Assembly: GCF_004923295.1 (NCBI RefSeq)
Contig: NZ_CP039634.1
Coordinates: 2,260,001-2,324,000 of the forward strand
Reading direction: 5' to 3'
Source of the DNA: Azospirillum sp. TSH100
Lineage (GTDB): Bacteria > Pseudomonadota > Alphaproteobacteria > Azospirillales > Azospirillaceae
Length of the DNA stretch: 64,000 nucleotides
Shown here: in pieces, positions 19,145 through 28,395 of the stretch
Layout of the letters: each line of letters opens with the position of its first letter
Numbering within the stretch: the first letter of the stretch is position 1
Notes under the pieces: model-generated
What the model saw: only the letters and a program-made list of their open reading frames with translations
Told to the model about the DNA's origin: nothing
Databases searched by the model: none
Made by a program: the position numbers and the translations under genes

Positions 19145-20476
19145 TCAGAGCAGCATCGAGAGCGGATCCTCGAGCAGCTTCTTCACCGCTCCAAGGAATT
19201 CCGCACCGACGGCGCCATCGGCCACGCGGTGATCGAAGGTGCCGGTCAGGCTCATCACCGTGGCGATGGCCAGGGCGCCGTCCTTGACCACCGGGCGCTG
19301 CTCGCTGGCGCCGACCGCCAGGATGCAGGCCTGCGGCGGGTTGATGATCGCCTGGAACTGCTTGATCCCCATCATGCCCAAGTTGGAGATGGAGATCGTG
19401 CCGCCCTGATACTCTTCCGGCTTCAGCGCATTGTCGCGCGCCTTCTTGGCCAGCACCTTCATCTCGTTGGAGATGTCGGCCAGACCCTTGGTTTCCGCCT
19501 TCTTGACGATCGGGGTGATCAGCCCGGTCGGGGTGGCGACGGCAACCGAGATGTCGGCGTGCTGGAATTGCAGCATCGCCTCGTCGGTCCAGGCGGCGTT
19601 CAGTGCCGGGACCTTCTTCAGCGCCAGCGCCACGGCGCGGATGATGAAGTCGTTCACCGACAGCTTGTAGGCGTCGGAGCGGCCGTTCAGCTCGGCACGG
19701 ACCTTCATCAGCGCATCGATCTCGACATCCACCGTCAGGAAGTAGTCGGGAACCGTGCGCTTCACCTCGCCCAGACGCTTGGCGATGGTCTTGCGCATGC
19801 CGCTGTTCGGCACGGCGGTGTAGGCCATGCCCAGCTTGTCGGCGAGCGCCTTGGCATCAACACCCTCGGCCTTCGCCGGGGCCGGAGCCGCCGCGGGAGC
19901 CGGAGCAGCGGCGGTCGGAGCCGGGGCAGCGGCCGGAGCGGCAGCAGCCTTGGCGGGACCGGCGGCCTTGGCTGCCTCGACGTCGGCCTTGACGATGCGG
20001 CCGTGCGGGCCGGTGCCCTTCACGGTCTTCAGGTCGACACCGGACTGCTCGGCGATGCGGCGCGCCAGCGGGCTGGCGAACACGCGGGCACCACCCGCCG
20101 CCGGAGCGGCGGCCGGGGCCACCGGAGCCGGAGCAGCGGCGGCCGGAGCGGACGTGGGGGCCGGGGCAGCGGCCGGAGCGGCGGCCGCCGGAGCCGGAGC
20201 GGAGCCGGCGGACGCCAGCGCGCTCTCGTCCTCGCCCTCTTCCAGCAGGATGGCGATCGGGGTGTTCACCGCGACGCCCTGGCTGCCGGCCGGGATCAGG
20301 ATCTTGCCGATGCGGCCTTCATCGACCGCCTCGACTTCCATGGTGGCCTTGTCGGTCTCGATCTCGGCGAGAATATCGCCGGACTTCACCGTATCGCCTT
20401 CCTTCTTCAGCCACTTGGCGAGGTTGCCCTCGGTCATCGTGGGCGAGAGGGCGGGCATCAGAATCTGAACGGTCAT
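19145..20476 (-). CDS. pdhC: Pyruvate dehydrogenase E2, dihydrolipoyl acetyltransferase
   Basis: The 443-residue core of the PDH complex. N-terminal lipoyl domain (1-80) with the lipoylated Lys in [13 protein letters not shown]; a long Ala/Pro linker (about 88-130); a peripheral-subunit-binding domain ([20 protein letters not shown] and [12 protein letters not shown]); a second Ala/Pro linker; and the catalytic domain with the C-terminal [14 protein letters not shown] active-site His. One lipoyl domain only, usual for alphaproteobacteria. The DNA of the lipoyl region is almost identical to that of pdhB (see repeats). It starts 16 bases after the pdhB stop. Confidence 0.97.
   Translation of the reverse strand: MTVQILMPALSPTMTEGNLAKWLKKEGDTVKSGDILAEIETDKATMEVEAVDEGRIGKILIPAGSQGVAVNTPIAILLEEGEDESALASAGSAPAPAAAAPAAAPAPTSAPAAAAPAPVAPAAAPAAGGARVFASPLARRIAEQSGVDLKTVKGTGPHGRIVKADVEAAKAAGPAKAAAAPAAAPAPTAAAPAPAAAPAPAKAEGVDAKALADKLGMAYTAVPNSGMRKTIAKRLGEVKRTVPDYFLTVDVEIDALMKVRAELNGRSDAYKLSVNDFIIRAVALALKKVPALNAAWTDEAMLQFQHADISVAVATPTGLITPIVKKAETKGLADISNEMKVLAKKARDNALKPEEYQGGTISISNLGMMGIKQFQAIINPPQACILAVGASEQRPVVKDGALAIATVMSLTGTFDHRVADGAVGAEFLGAVKKLLEDPLSMLL
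20331..20407. repeat. 77-bp direct repeat, copy in pdhC lipoyl domain
   Basis: This 77-base stretch is identical to 21736-21812 in pdhB, and the identity continues through about 18 more bases with a single mismatch. Both copies encode the lipoyl domain around the lipoylated Lys. The near identity at synonymous positions suggests gene conversion or recent duplication rather than only protein-level selection. Confidence 0.9.
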
Positions 20477-20492
20477 CCTATCAGCCCTCCTC

Positions 20493-21881
<1,389 letters not shown>

Positions 21882-21910
21882 TCCTCAACCTCCGGCGGCG
21901 CGGGGAAACC

Positions 21911-21938
21911 GGTTGCGACTCCCATGATGGGGGCAACC
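21911..21938 (-). repeat. Hairpin between pdhA and pdhB
   Basis: GGTTGC at 21911-21916 pairs with GCAACC at 21933-21938, and inside them CCCAT/ATGGG (21921-21931) forms a second perfect stem around one base. It lies in the 118-base gap after pdhA. There is no T-tract, so a partial terminator, processing site or message-stability element is more likely than a full terminator. Confidence 0.45.
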
Positions 21939-21999
21939 CGTCCCTCTGGCGCCGCTCCTGCTTTTCGTTGACGTCAGGACCAGACGGTGGATTCGACGA

Positions 22000-23019
22000 T
22001 CAAGTCTCGACCAGGATGTCGGTCCACAGTTCCGACGGATCGGGCTCGGGGCTCTGCTGCGCGAACTCGGCCGATTCGGTGACGATCGCCTTCACCTCGC
22101 GATCGATCTCCTTCAGCTTGTCCTCGTCGACGAGGCCGCCGCCCAGCAGCTTGGACTTCAGCTGGTCGATGGGATCGGATTCCGACCGCATCTTCTCGAC
22201 CTCCTCCTTCGTCCGGTACTTGGCCGGATCGGACATGGAGTGGCCGCGGTAGCGGTAGGTCTTCATCTCCAGGATGACCGGGCCGTTGCCTTCGCGGATG
22301 TAGTTCACCCACTTGTCGGCGGCGGCCTTCACCTCGAGCACGTCCATCCCGTTGACCTGATAGCCGGGGATGCCGTAGGCGGCGCCGCGCTGGTGCAGTT
22401 CGCCGGCCGAGGCGCGCTCCTGCGAGGTGCCCATGGCGTACTTGTTGTTCTCGATGACGAACAGCACCGGCAGCTTCCAGAGAGCCGCCATGTTGAAGCT
22501 CTCGTACACCTGGCCCTGGTTGATGGCGCCGTCGCCGCAATAGACCGCGGAGACGCCGCCGTCATTGAGGTACTTGTGCGAGAAGGCCAGGCCGGTGCCG
22601 AGCGGGACCTGCCCGCCGACGATGCCGTGGCCGCCGTAGAAGTTCTTCTCGCGGCTGAACATGTGCATCGAGCCGCCCTTGCCCTTGGAGTAGCCCCCAA
22701 TGCGGCCGGTCAGCTCGGCCATCACGCCCTTGGCTTCCATGCCGCAGGCCAGCATGTGGCCGTGGTCGCGGTAGCTGGTGATGACGTCGTCGCCCTCTTT
22801 CAGGGCGGCCTGCACGCCGACGACGACGGCTTCCTGGCCGATGTAAAGATGGCAGAAGCCGCCGATCAGGCCCATGCCGTACAGCTGGCCCGCCTTTTCC
22901 TCAAAGCGGCGGATCAGCAGCATCTCGCGGTAGTAATGAAGAAGCTCTTCGGAAGAGACGGCTTGAACGGGCGCGGTGTCGGTCTGCGCCTTGGTGGAAC
23001 GGCGTCGGGACGCGGCCAT
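22000..23019 (-). CDS. pdhA: Pyruvate dehydrogenase E1 alpha subunit
   Basis: Thiamine-diphosphate-binding subunit of the PDH E1 heterotetramer. The 339-residue protein has the GDGAINQGQVYESFNMA ThDP motif ending in VIENN, GGFCHLYIGQEAVVVG near the N-terminus, and the phosphorylation-loop-like YRYRGHSMSDPAKYR region. I use the ATG at 23019 (MAASRRRSTKAQTD), with a GGGGAGGA ribosome-binding site; the frame extends nine codons further. First gene of the pdhA-pdhB-pdhC-chorismate mutase-lpdA cluster. Upstream lie two overlapping palindromes (23174-23204) that may regulate it. Confidence 0.97.
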   Translation of the reverse strand: MAASRRRSTKAQTDTAPVQAVSSEELLHYYREMLLIRRFEEKAGQLYGMGLIGGFCHLYIGQEAVVVGVQAALKEGDDVITSYRDHGHMLACGMEAKGVMAELTGRIGGYSKGKGGSMHMFSREKNFYGGHGIVGGQVPLGTGLAFSHKYLNDGGVSAVYCGDGAINQGQVYESFNMAALWKLPVLFVIENNKYAMGTSQERASAGELHQRGAAYGIPGYQVNGMDVLEVKAAADKWVNYIREGNGPVILEMKTYRYRGHSMSDPAKYRTKEEVEKMRSESDPIDQLKSKLLGGGLVDEDKLKEIDREVKAIVTESAEFAQQSPEPDPSELWTDILVET

Positions 23020-23173
23020 GATTCCTCCCCAGGGTTCAAGCGGCAAGGTCTTTTAAATCCCCTGCCGCCGCGCGTTGCGGGCATGCGAGAGCCCGCACCG
23101 GAAGCGAATATGGCGCGCACAGTACACGAGCTTGATGATACGCGCAAACGTCTGTTTTTGCAGCGCTATTTTA

Positions 23174-23204
23174 GATTAACCGCGATTCGGTTAATCAGCT
23201 GATT
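23174..23204 (-). promoter_or_regulatory. Overlapping palindromes upstream of the pdh operon
   Basis: GATTAACC at 23174-23181 and GGTTAATC at 23189-23196 are exact reverse complements around 7 bases; AATCAGCTGATT at 23193-23204 is a perfect 12-bp palindrome sharing the right arm. They lie between the ftsB-like stop (23210) and pdhA. The AT-rich sequence after them on the minus strand (TAAAATAG) could give weak termination of the ftsB-like transcript, or the sites could bind a regulator of the pdh operon. No E. coli PdhR-type site is evident. Confidence 0.5.
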
Positions 23205-23209
23205 TCCCC

Positions 23210-23581
23210 TTACTTCTGCTGGTTGACCCCTTCCTGGTCGGCCAGCTTGGGCAGCTTCACGATGACGTCGCGCGGATTTGAAAAATTCAGCATCAGCCGC
23301 GCCCGCTCCTCCAGCATGTCGCGGTCCAACCCGTCGCCGCGCAGCAGCTGGGCGCGGCGCTCCATATCCTCCCGCTCGGTGCGGAGCTGGTTGAGGACCC
23401 CTTCGGCCTGGGCGATCTCCCCCTGGATCTGCTTCATCGCCACCAGCCCGCGGTCGCCATGGACCGCATAGTAGGCGAAGTAGGCGACCACGCAGGCGCA
23501 CAGCGCCGGCATGATGGCTTGGCGGAGCGCGCTTTTGGCGGCGCGGGCGAGCGTGTCGGTGAAATCGGCGATCATCGTCAT
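23210..23581 (-). CDS. FtsB/DivIC-like septum formation initiator
   Basis: A 123-residue bitopic membrane protein: cytoplasmic N-terminus, one membrane segment at about 25-42 (MPALCACVVAYFAYYAV) and a coiled coil (about 50-85, LVAMKQIQGEIAQAEGVLNQLR), then an ERARLMLNFSNPRDVIVKLP tail. FtsB homologues carry the same arrangement with a conserved ExxAR-Y/L motif, and in alphaproteobacteria the gene usually sits between eno and pdhA, as here next to pdhA. It would act with FtsL/FtsQ in the divisome. ATG at 23581 is retained, MTM being ambiguous by two codons. Confidence 0.85.
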   Translation of the reverse strand: MTMIADFTDTLARAAKSALRQAIMPALCACVVAYFAYYAVHGDRGLVAMKQIQGEIAQAEGVLNQLRTEREDMERRAQLLRGDGLDRDMLEERARLMLNFSNPRDVIVKLPKLADQEGVNQQK

Positions 23582-23938
23582 GGTGGAACGATGGAATCAC
23601 AGCGACTTTCCACCGGTCAAACGAAAAAGATGGAACAGGCAAGTCGCAAAAGGTTCGTGTTCTTTGCGCAACCCAGTAATGGGTATCCGTCACGCCCAAG
23701 CCACAAGTCGCCAGGGTGTTCCCGTTAAGTTCCTGCCAGTCACTGGAACGGAACCACCGGCCGTAAACCCGCTCATCGGCACAGACACCCACCCGGCATA
23801 GTACCAAGGTGGATGGAATGAAACCGGCGGTGGCGTGTTTGGACGCGTACGGCGTCGCCGGTTCCCTACCGAGTCTGTTTCGTACTCGTACAACAGGTCT
23901 CGCCGATGGCGCCGCCCACTGGCTGAGGAGCAACACTC
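23582..23938. other. Intergenic region with two inverted repeats
   Basis: This 357-base divergent region between the ftsB-like gene and the lipoprotein gene holds no convincing reading frame, and its base composition is lower in GC than its neighbours. Two structures stand out: GGTGGAA at 23582-23588 with TTCCACC at 23608-23614, directly next to the ftsB-like start; and AACCGGCG at 23822-23829 with CGCCGGTT at 23856-23863, with GACGC/GCGTC nested inside. The second could be a small-RNA or leader hairpin. No tRNA fold was found. Confidence 0.5.
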
Positions 23939-24250
23939 ATGCGCAGCAAGTTTCTGATCGTGGCCCTGCCCGCCCTGCTTCTGGGGCTGACCGCCTGCGA
24001 TGATCACAACGCCCAGAACTCCAACGCGGCAAACCAGACCAACCCGACCACCAGCAGCGGGTCGAGCAGCGGCTCCACCACCGTCCCGCCGCCCTCGACC
24101 GGCGTTCCCGTTCAGGGCGGCACCTCCGGCAACTCCATGAACGAGACCAGCGGCGCCACCCGCACCCTGCCCGGCGGCTCGACTGCCGGTGGATCGGCGG
24201 GCGGTGGCGCCAGCACCGGCGGGTCGGCAACTCCGTCTGGCGGCCAATAA
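23939..24250 (+). CDS. Small Ser/Gly/Thr-rich lipoprotein of unknown function
   Basis: The 103-residue product has a lipoprotein signal peptide (MRSKFLIVALPALLLG) ending in a lipobox LTAC, so Cys20 would be lipidated. The Asp residues following Cys (CDD) would favour inner-membrane retention by the E. coli +2 rule, which may not apply here. The mature part is low-complexity Asn/Thr/Ser/Gly (SSGSSSGSTT, GGSTAGGSAGGGAS) with no recognisable domain. A GAGGAG ribosome-binding site precedes the ATG. A 9-bp hairpin follows the stop. Confidence 0.7.
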   Translation: MRSKFLIVALPALLLGLTACDDHNAQNSNAANQTNPTTSSGSSSGSTTVPPPSTGVPVQGGTSGNSMNETSGATRTLPGGSTAGGSAGGGASTGGSATPSGGQ

Positions 24251-24261
24251 CGGATGCAAAC

Positions 24262-24292
24262 CGGCCCCTCCCCGAACAGTGGCGAGGGGCCG
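24262..24292 (+). terminator. Hairpin between the lipoprotein and modC genes
   Basis: CGGCCCCTC (24262-24270) and GAGGGGCCG (24284-24292) form a perfect 9-bp stem with a 13-base loop between the convergent stops. No U-tract follows on either strand, so termination efficiency is uncertain. Confidence 0.55.
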
Positions 24293-24297
24293 CCCGT

Positions 24298-25419
24298 TCA
24301 AACGTCCACCACCCGACCGCGCCGGTCGGATGCTACACCGCTGGTCTCCGGCTCGAAGGCGATGCCCTTGACCAGCGCCACCACCTCGCGTCCGGGCGCC
24401 AGTTCGAGTTCGCGCACAGCCGCACGGGTGATGCGCGCGATCAGGAACGCCCCACCCACCGCCAGCCGCACATCGGCGGAGGACGGTCCGGCTTCCGCCA
24501 CCTCCACCACTTTGGCGGTCAGCGCGTTGCGCAGACTGACGCCGGCCAGCGGATGCAGGGCGACGATCACGTCGCGGGCGTGGATGTGCAGCCGCACCGC
24601 GGTACCGGGCGCGCGGTCGATCTGCGGCACGGTCAGCCGTCCGCCGTCGAAGGCCAGCACCGACAGCCCATCCTCCGGAACATGACGCTCGACCGTCAGG
24701 TCGAGTACGGCACCGGCATCCTGGGCACCGGTGACGGCCGACAGATCCAGCCGCCCCATCACCGTCCCGACCGGGCCGGCCGCCCGCACGCTGCCCTCCG
24801 CGATCAGCACCATGGTGGTGGCAAGCCGCACCACCTCGTCCAGTGCGTGGCTGACCAGGACGATGGGTATGTTCATCTCGTCGCGCAGCCGCTCGATGTA
24901 CGGCATGATCTCCGCCTTGCGGGCAGCGTCGAGCGAGGCCATCGGTTCGTCCATCAGCAGCAGGCGCGGTTGCGCCAGCAGGGCACGTCCGAAGGCGACC
25001 CGCTGCTTCTCGCCACCTGACAGGCCGCGTGGCCGCCGGTCCAGCAGATGACCGAGCCCCAGCAGGTCCACCACCGGAGGGAGAGCGATGCGCCGTTCCG
25101 AAACGGGAACGCGGCGCAGGCCGTACTCCAGATTGCTGCGGACGGTCATGTGCGGAAACAGGCGCGAGTCCTGGAACACATAACCGACGCGCCGCTTCTC
25201 CACCGCCACGTCGATGCGCCGCGCACTGTCGAAGAACACGGTGTCGCCGACGCGGATATGCCCCTCGTCGGGCCGCGTCAGTCCGGCGATCGCGTTGATG
25301 ACCGACGTCTTGCCCGAACCGGAGCGGCCGAACAGCGCCGTCACTCCGCGCTCTTCGGCGGTGAAGGCGATGTCGAGCGTGAAGGCGCCAAGTCTCTGGC
25401 GGATTTGCAGGTCCAGCAT
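24298..25419 (-). CDS. modC: Molybdate ABC transporter ATP-binding protein ModC
   Basis: ATPase of the high-affinity molybdate importer. The 373-residue protein has Walker A GRSGSGKTSVINAI, the ABC signature LSGGEKQRVAFGRALL, Walker B LLLMDEPMASLD and the H-loop VSHALDEV. The C-terminal third is a Mop/TOBE molybdate-binding domain (LHIHARDVIVAL). Its start lies 2 bases after the modB stop, so modB and modC are translationally coupled. Substrate assignment rests on the ModABC gene set and the Mop domain; tungstate could also be carried. Confidence 0.96.
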   Translation of the reverse strand: MLDLQIRQRLGAFTLDIAFTAEERGVTALFGRSGSGKTSVINAIAGLTRPDEGHIRVGDTVFFDSARRIDVAVEKRRVGYVFQDSRLFPHMTVRSNLEYGLRRVPVSERRIALPPVVDLLGLGHLLDRRPRGLSGGEKQRVAFGRALLAQPRLLLMDEPMASLDAARKAEIMPYIERLRDEMNIPIVLVSHALDEVVRLATTMVLIAEGSVRAAGPVGTVMGRLDLSAVTGAQDAGAVLDLTVERHVPEDGLSVLAFDGGRLTVPQIDRAPGTAVRLHIHARDVIVALHPLAGVSLRNALTAKVVEVAEAGPSSADVRLAVGGAFLIARITRAAVRELELAPGREVVALVKGIAFEPETSGVASDRRGRVVDV

Positions 25420-25421
25420 GG

Positions 25422-26117
25422 TCAGACCTGCCCGATCAGGCGGCGGACCCGGTTCGCCAGGACTTCCGACAGCATCAGCGCCAGCAGCGCCACGGCGAAG
25501 GAGATCGCCGCCAACCGCGCCGCCACGGCATCGCCGCCCGGTTCCTGCGTCGCGGCATAGATCGCCAGCGGCAGGGTCTGGGTCTTGCCGGGGATGTTGG
25601 ACACGAAGGTGATGACCGCCCCGAACTCGCCCATCGCCGCGGCGAAGGCGACGATGGCACCGGACAGCAGTCCAGGCGCCATCAGCGGCAGCAGTATGGA
25701 GAAGAAGCGGTCGACCGGCCCGGCGCCCAGTGTGCGCGCCGCCGCCTCCAACCCGCCGTCGATGGCCTCGACCGACAGGCGGATCGCCCGCACCATCAGC
25801 GGAAAGGAGGTCACCGCCACGGCCAGGGACGCTCCTTCCGCCGTGAAGATCAGCTTGATCCCGAAGGTCTGGTAGAGCCAGCCGCCGACCACCCCCTTGG
25901 TGCCCATCGTCACCAGCAGGATGTAGCCGGTGACCACAGGCGGCAGGACCAGCGGCAGATGGACAAGCCCATCGAGCAGCGTCTTGCCCGGGAAGGAATA
26001 ACGGCCGAGCACCCAGGCGGCGAGCACGGCGGCCGGCAATCCCAGCGCGATGGCGACACCCGCGACACGCAGGCTCAGCAGCAACGCGGTGGTCTCCATC
26101 GGCGTCAGGATATCCAT
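25422..26117 (-). CDS. modB: Molybdate ABC transporter permease ModB
   Basis: A 231-residue inner-membrane permease with about five to six hydrophobic segments and the EAA loop typical of ABC permeases (AARTLGAGPVDRFFSILLPL), which docks onto ModC. Begins MDILTPMETTALLLSLRVAGVAIALGLP, as in ModB proteins. It follows modA by 10 bases and precedes modC by 2. Sequence between the last membrane segments (MGEFGAVITFVSNIPGKTQTLPLAIY) matches molybdate permeases specifically. Confidence 0.95.
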   Translation of the reverse strand: MDILTPMETTALLLSLRVAGVAIALGLPAAVLAAWVLGRYSFPGKTLLDGLVHLPLVLPPVVTGYILLVTMGTKGVVGGWLYQTFGIKLIFTAEGASLAVAVTSFPLMVRAIRLSVEAIDGGLEAAARTLGAGPVDRFFSILLPLMAPGLLSGAIVAFAAAMGEFGAVITFVSNIPGKTQTLPLAIYAATQEPGGDAVAARLAAISFAVALLALMLSEVLANRVRRLIGQV

Positions 26118-26127
26118 GCAGCGGAGC

Positions 26128-26943
26128 TTACGGTGCTTTGGGCGCCGGAACGAAGCCGAATTCCTTCCATACCGTCATGCCATCCGGCGACTTCATGAAG
26201 TCGAGGAAGGCTGCGGCGGCCGGGTTCTTCGACGATGCCACCTGCGCCGCCGGATAGGTGATCGGCGGATAGCTGTCGGGCGGGAAGGCCGCGGCGACCT
26301 CCACCCCCGGATCGACGGCGGCATCGGTGCGATAGACGATACCGACCGGCACCTCGCCGCGGCTGACCAGCACCAGGGCGGCGCGCACGCTGTCGGCCCG
26401 CGCCAGCTTCGGTTCGACCGCCGTCCACTGGCCCAGCTTCTCCAGCGCCGCCTTGGCGTACTTCCCGACCGGAACGTTCGACGGGTCGCCGGTGGCGAGC
26501 CGGCCATCACCCAACTGGTCCGCCAGCTTGCCGCCCTTCGACAAGTCCGGCTTCAGCGTCGAGCCCTTCGGCACCACCACCACCAGTTCGTTGCCCAGCA
26601 GATTCACCCGGCTGGCGGTCTGGATCAGGTTGCGCTGCTGAAGATAGTCCATCCAGTCAAGATCGGCAGAAATGAAGATGTCGGCCGGCGCACCATTCTC
26701 GATCTGCTTGGCCAGCGCCGACGAGGCGGCGAAAGAAGAGGTTACGGAACTCCCGGTCTTCGCCTTGAACTGGGATGCCAGCTTTTCCACCGCGTTCTTG
26801 GTGGAGGCCGCCGCAAGAACCAACACATCCTGGGCCATTGCCGCCGGTGCCGCGAGTGTCAGCCCGACGGCCAGAATGGCCGCCGACACCGTAGCCCTGA
26901 ACCGGTCGCCACCCAAAGCCTCACGCATCCCAACCATAGCCAT
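26128..26943 (-). CDS. modA: Molybdate-binding periplasmic protein ModA
   Basis: The 271-residue solute-binding protein has a signal peptide (about 1-37, cleavage after AAPAAMAQ) and the ModA motifs LVLAAASTKNAVEKLA (oxyanion-binding Ser near the N-terminus), SSALAKQIENGAPADIFISAD and VGIVYRTDAAVDPGV. It delivers molybdate to ModBC. Alternative starts exist at Met3 and Met6. First gene of the modABC operon; the 221-base divergent gap to rpe contains inverted repeats that could be a ModE/MopR-type operator. The need for molybdenum fits the molybdenum-cofactor genes at 41.8-45 kb. Confidence 0.95.
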   Translation of the reverse strand: MAMVGMREALGGDRFRATVSAAILAVGLTLAAPAAMAQDVLVLAAASTKNAVEKLASQFKAKTGSSVTSSFAASSALAKQIENGAPADIFISADLDWMDYLQQRNLIQTASRVNLLGNELVVVVPKGSTLKPDLSKGGKLADQLGDGRLATGDPSNVPVGKYAKAALEKLGQWTAVEPKLARADSVRAALVLVSRGEVPVGIVYRTDAAVDPGVEVAAAFPPDSYPPITYPAAQVASSKNPAAAAFLDFMKSPDGMTVWKEFGFVPAPKAP

Positions 26944-26959
26944 CTCCTGCCAAGTTCGA

Positions 26960-27010
26960 CGCTTTACCTATATTCAAACGGATACAGCGCTTCGCAATTG
27001 CGGTAAAGCG
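26960..27010 (-). promoter_or_regulatory. Inverted repeats upstream of modA (possible molybdate-responsive operator)
   Basis: CGCTTTACC at 26960-26968 is the exact reverse complement of GGTAAAGCG at 27002-27010. Inside, CGCAATTGCG (26993-27002) is a perfect palindrome, and CGCTTTA/TACAGCG at 26960-26990 forms an additional arm pair with one mismatch. The region is AT-richer than its surroundings and begins 17 bases upstream of modA. Known ModE/MopR boxes have CG-N-TATATA type half-sites; the match here is only partial, so regulator identity is a guess. Confidence 0.4.
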
Positions 27011-27164
27011 CAAACGGCCTGGCTGACGCTGAAACCACAGTCTCCACGCCTGTCGGGCGTTCACATCATGTCATGACTTGGCTCACAGGCCCGTGATAGG
27101 AAGTGCAGCGATTCGGACCGGTTCCAAACCTGCTCCCTTGCCCCTCCCGCACCAGGAAAGCCCC

Positions 27165-27818
27165 ATGCGCGCCGTTAAGATTTCCCCCTCGATTCTCTCC
27201 GCCGATTTCGCCCGGCTGGGCGAGGAGGTCCGCGCGGTCGATGCCGCCGGCGCCGACTACATCCACATCGATGTGATGGACGGCCATTTCGTGCCCAACC
27301 TGACCATCGGGCCGGGTGTGGTGAAGGCGCTGCGTCCGCATTCCGCCAAGGTCTTCGACGTCCACCTGATGATCTCGCCTGTTGACCTGTTCATTCCCGA
27401 TTTCGCCAAGGCCGGTGCCGACATCATCACCGTCCATCCGGAAGCCGGACCGCATCTGCACCGGACCATCCAGCTGATCAAGTCGCTGGGCAAGAAGGCC
27501 GGCGTGTCGCTGAACCCGGCGACGCCGGTGGATGCGATCCAGCATGTGCTGGAGGACATCGACCTCGTCCTGGTGATGACGGTGAATCCCGGCTTCGGCG
27601 GCCAGAGCTTCATCAAGAGCCAACTTCCGAAGATCCGCGACCTGCGCGCCCGCATCGATGCGCTGGGCAAGCAGATCGACCTTGAGGTGGACGGCGGCAT
27701 CAACCCGGAGACCGCGCGTCTGGCGATCGAGGCCGGCGCCGACGTGCTGGTGGCCGGCACCGCCACCTTCACCGGCGGTCCGGAGCAGTATGCCGCGAAC
27801 ATCCGCGCCCTGCGCTAA
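27165..27818 (+). CDS. rpe: Ribulose-phosphate 3-epimerase
   Basis: Interconverts ribulose-5-phosphate and xylulose-5-phosphate. The 217-residue TIM-barrel protein shows the conserved [15 protein letters not shown] (Ser and catalytic Asp), [17 protein letters not shown] (metal-binding His and Asp), [18 protein letters not shown] and EVDGGI with the second catalytic Asp. Start at the ATG at 27165, with an AGGAAAG ribosome-binding site; a longer frame from 27078 is rejected because the added leader is unconserved. Transcribed divergently from modABC and followed by a strong terminator. Confidence 0.96.
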   Translation: MRAVKISPSILSADFARLGEEVRAVDAAGADYIHIDVMDGHFVPNLTIGPGVVKALRPHSAKVFDVHLMISPVDLFIPDFAKAGADIITVHPEAGPHLHRTIQLIKSLGKKAGVSLNPATPVDAIQHVLEDIDLVLVMTVNPGFGGQSFIKSQLPKIRDLRARIDALGKQIDLEVDGGINPETARLAIEAGADVLVAGTATFTGGPEQYAANIRALR

Positions 27819-27856
27819 CGGCACTGCATCAGGCACAGGTTCCGCCGGAAACGCCA

Positions 27857-27903
27857 CGGCCCCGCTCGCATTCCTTCGGGAGGCTGCGGGGCCGCTTTCG
27901 TTT
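27857..27903 (+). terminator. Rho-independent terminator after rpe
   Basis: CGGCCCCGC (27857-27865) pairs perfectly with GCGGGGCCG (27886-27894), a 9-bp GC stem, followed by CTTTCGTTT. It lies 38 bases after the rpe stop and in front of the candidate promoter of the next gene. Confidence 0.75.
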
Positions 27904-27978
27904 CTGCCGGGTGGGTCCGCTGCACCGCAAGAGCGACGATCCGAAAGATACATTCGCCCAAAAGATCCTCCGGAACTG

Positions 27979-28003
27979 AGAACCAAATCCCTCTTTGCCC
28001 GTT
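27979..28003 (+). promoter_or_regulatory. Candidate EcfG (general stress sigma factor) promoter
   Basis: AGAAC at 27979-27983 and CGTT at 28000-28003 are 16 bases apart, matching the alphaproteobacterial general-stress promoter GGAAC-N16/17-CGTT at eight of nine positions. It ends 43 bases before the ATG of the GlsB/YeaQ-like gene, a class often controlled by this sigma factor, and the anti-anti-sigma regulator PhyR is encoded next door. A chance match cannot be excluded. Confidence 0.45.
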
Positions 28004-28046
28004 ATTGGGCATGGGAAGACGGTCCCGCAACGGAAGGGAAATCACC

Positions 28047-28304
28047 ATGGGCATTCTCTGGACGATCATCATCGGCTTTCTCGCCGGCATCGTCGCCAAG
28101 TTCCTGATGCCGGGTCGCGATCCGGGTGGCTTCATCATCACCACCCTGCTGGGCATCGCCGGCGCCTTCGTGGCCACCTATCTGGGGGCTGCCGTCGGTT
28201 GGTACCGGCCGGGCGAGGGTGCGGGCTTCATCGGTGCCATCGTCGGCGCAATCATCATCCTGGCCATCTACCGTATGATCGTCGGCCGCCGCACGACGGT
28301 GTAA
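28047..28304 (+). CDS. GlsB/YeaQ/YmgE family stress-response membrane protein
   Basis: An 85-residue, Gly-rich protein with three hydrophobic segments (GILWTIIIGFLAGIVAK; GFIITTLLGIAGAFVATYLG; GFIGAIVGAIIILAIYRMI) and the family signature between the first two (AKFLMPGRDPGG). Such transglycosylase-associated inner-membrane proteins accumulate under stress; their activity is unknown. Start at the ATG at 28047 with a GGAAGGGA ribosome-binding site, 14 codons into a longer frame. A possible EcfG promoter lies upstream and a strong shared terminator downstream. Confidence 0.9.
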   Translation: MGILWTIIIGFLAGIVAKFLMPGRDPGGFIITTLLGIAGAFVATYLGAAVGWYRPGEGAGFIGAIVGAIIILAIYRMIVGRRTTV

Positions 28305-28340
28305 GCGCGGTTCAGAGACACGCCGGCCAGAAAGCCGGAA

Positions 28341-28380
28341 ATGAGAAGGGACCCCGGACCACCGGCGGTCCCTTTCTCAT
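28341..28380. terminator. Bidirectional terminator between the GlsB-like gene and phyR
   Basis: ATGAGAAGGGACC (28341-28353) and GGTCCCTTTCTCAT (28367-28380) form a 13-bp stem with one bulged T and a 13-base loop, between the convergent genes. T-rich and A-rich arms give U-runs near the stem base in both directions. Confidence 0.75.
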
Positions 28381-28395
28381 GCCGAATGGAGAGCG

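Noticed and set aside
19870..20215. Ala/Pro-coding repeats in pdhC as a possible tandem-repeat element
   Set aside because: They encode the flexible interdomain linkers normal for E2 proteins; no unit of constant length.
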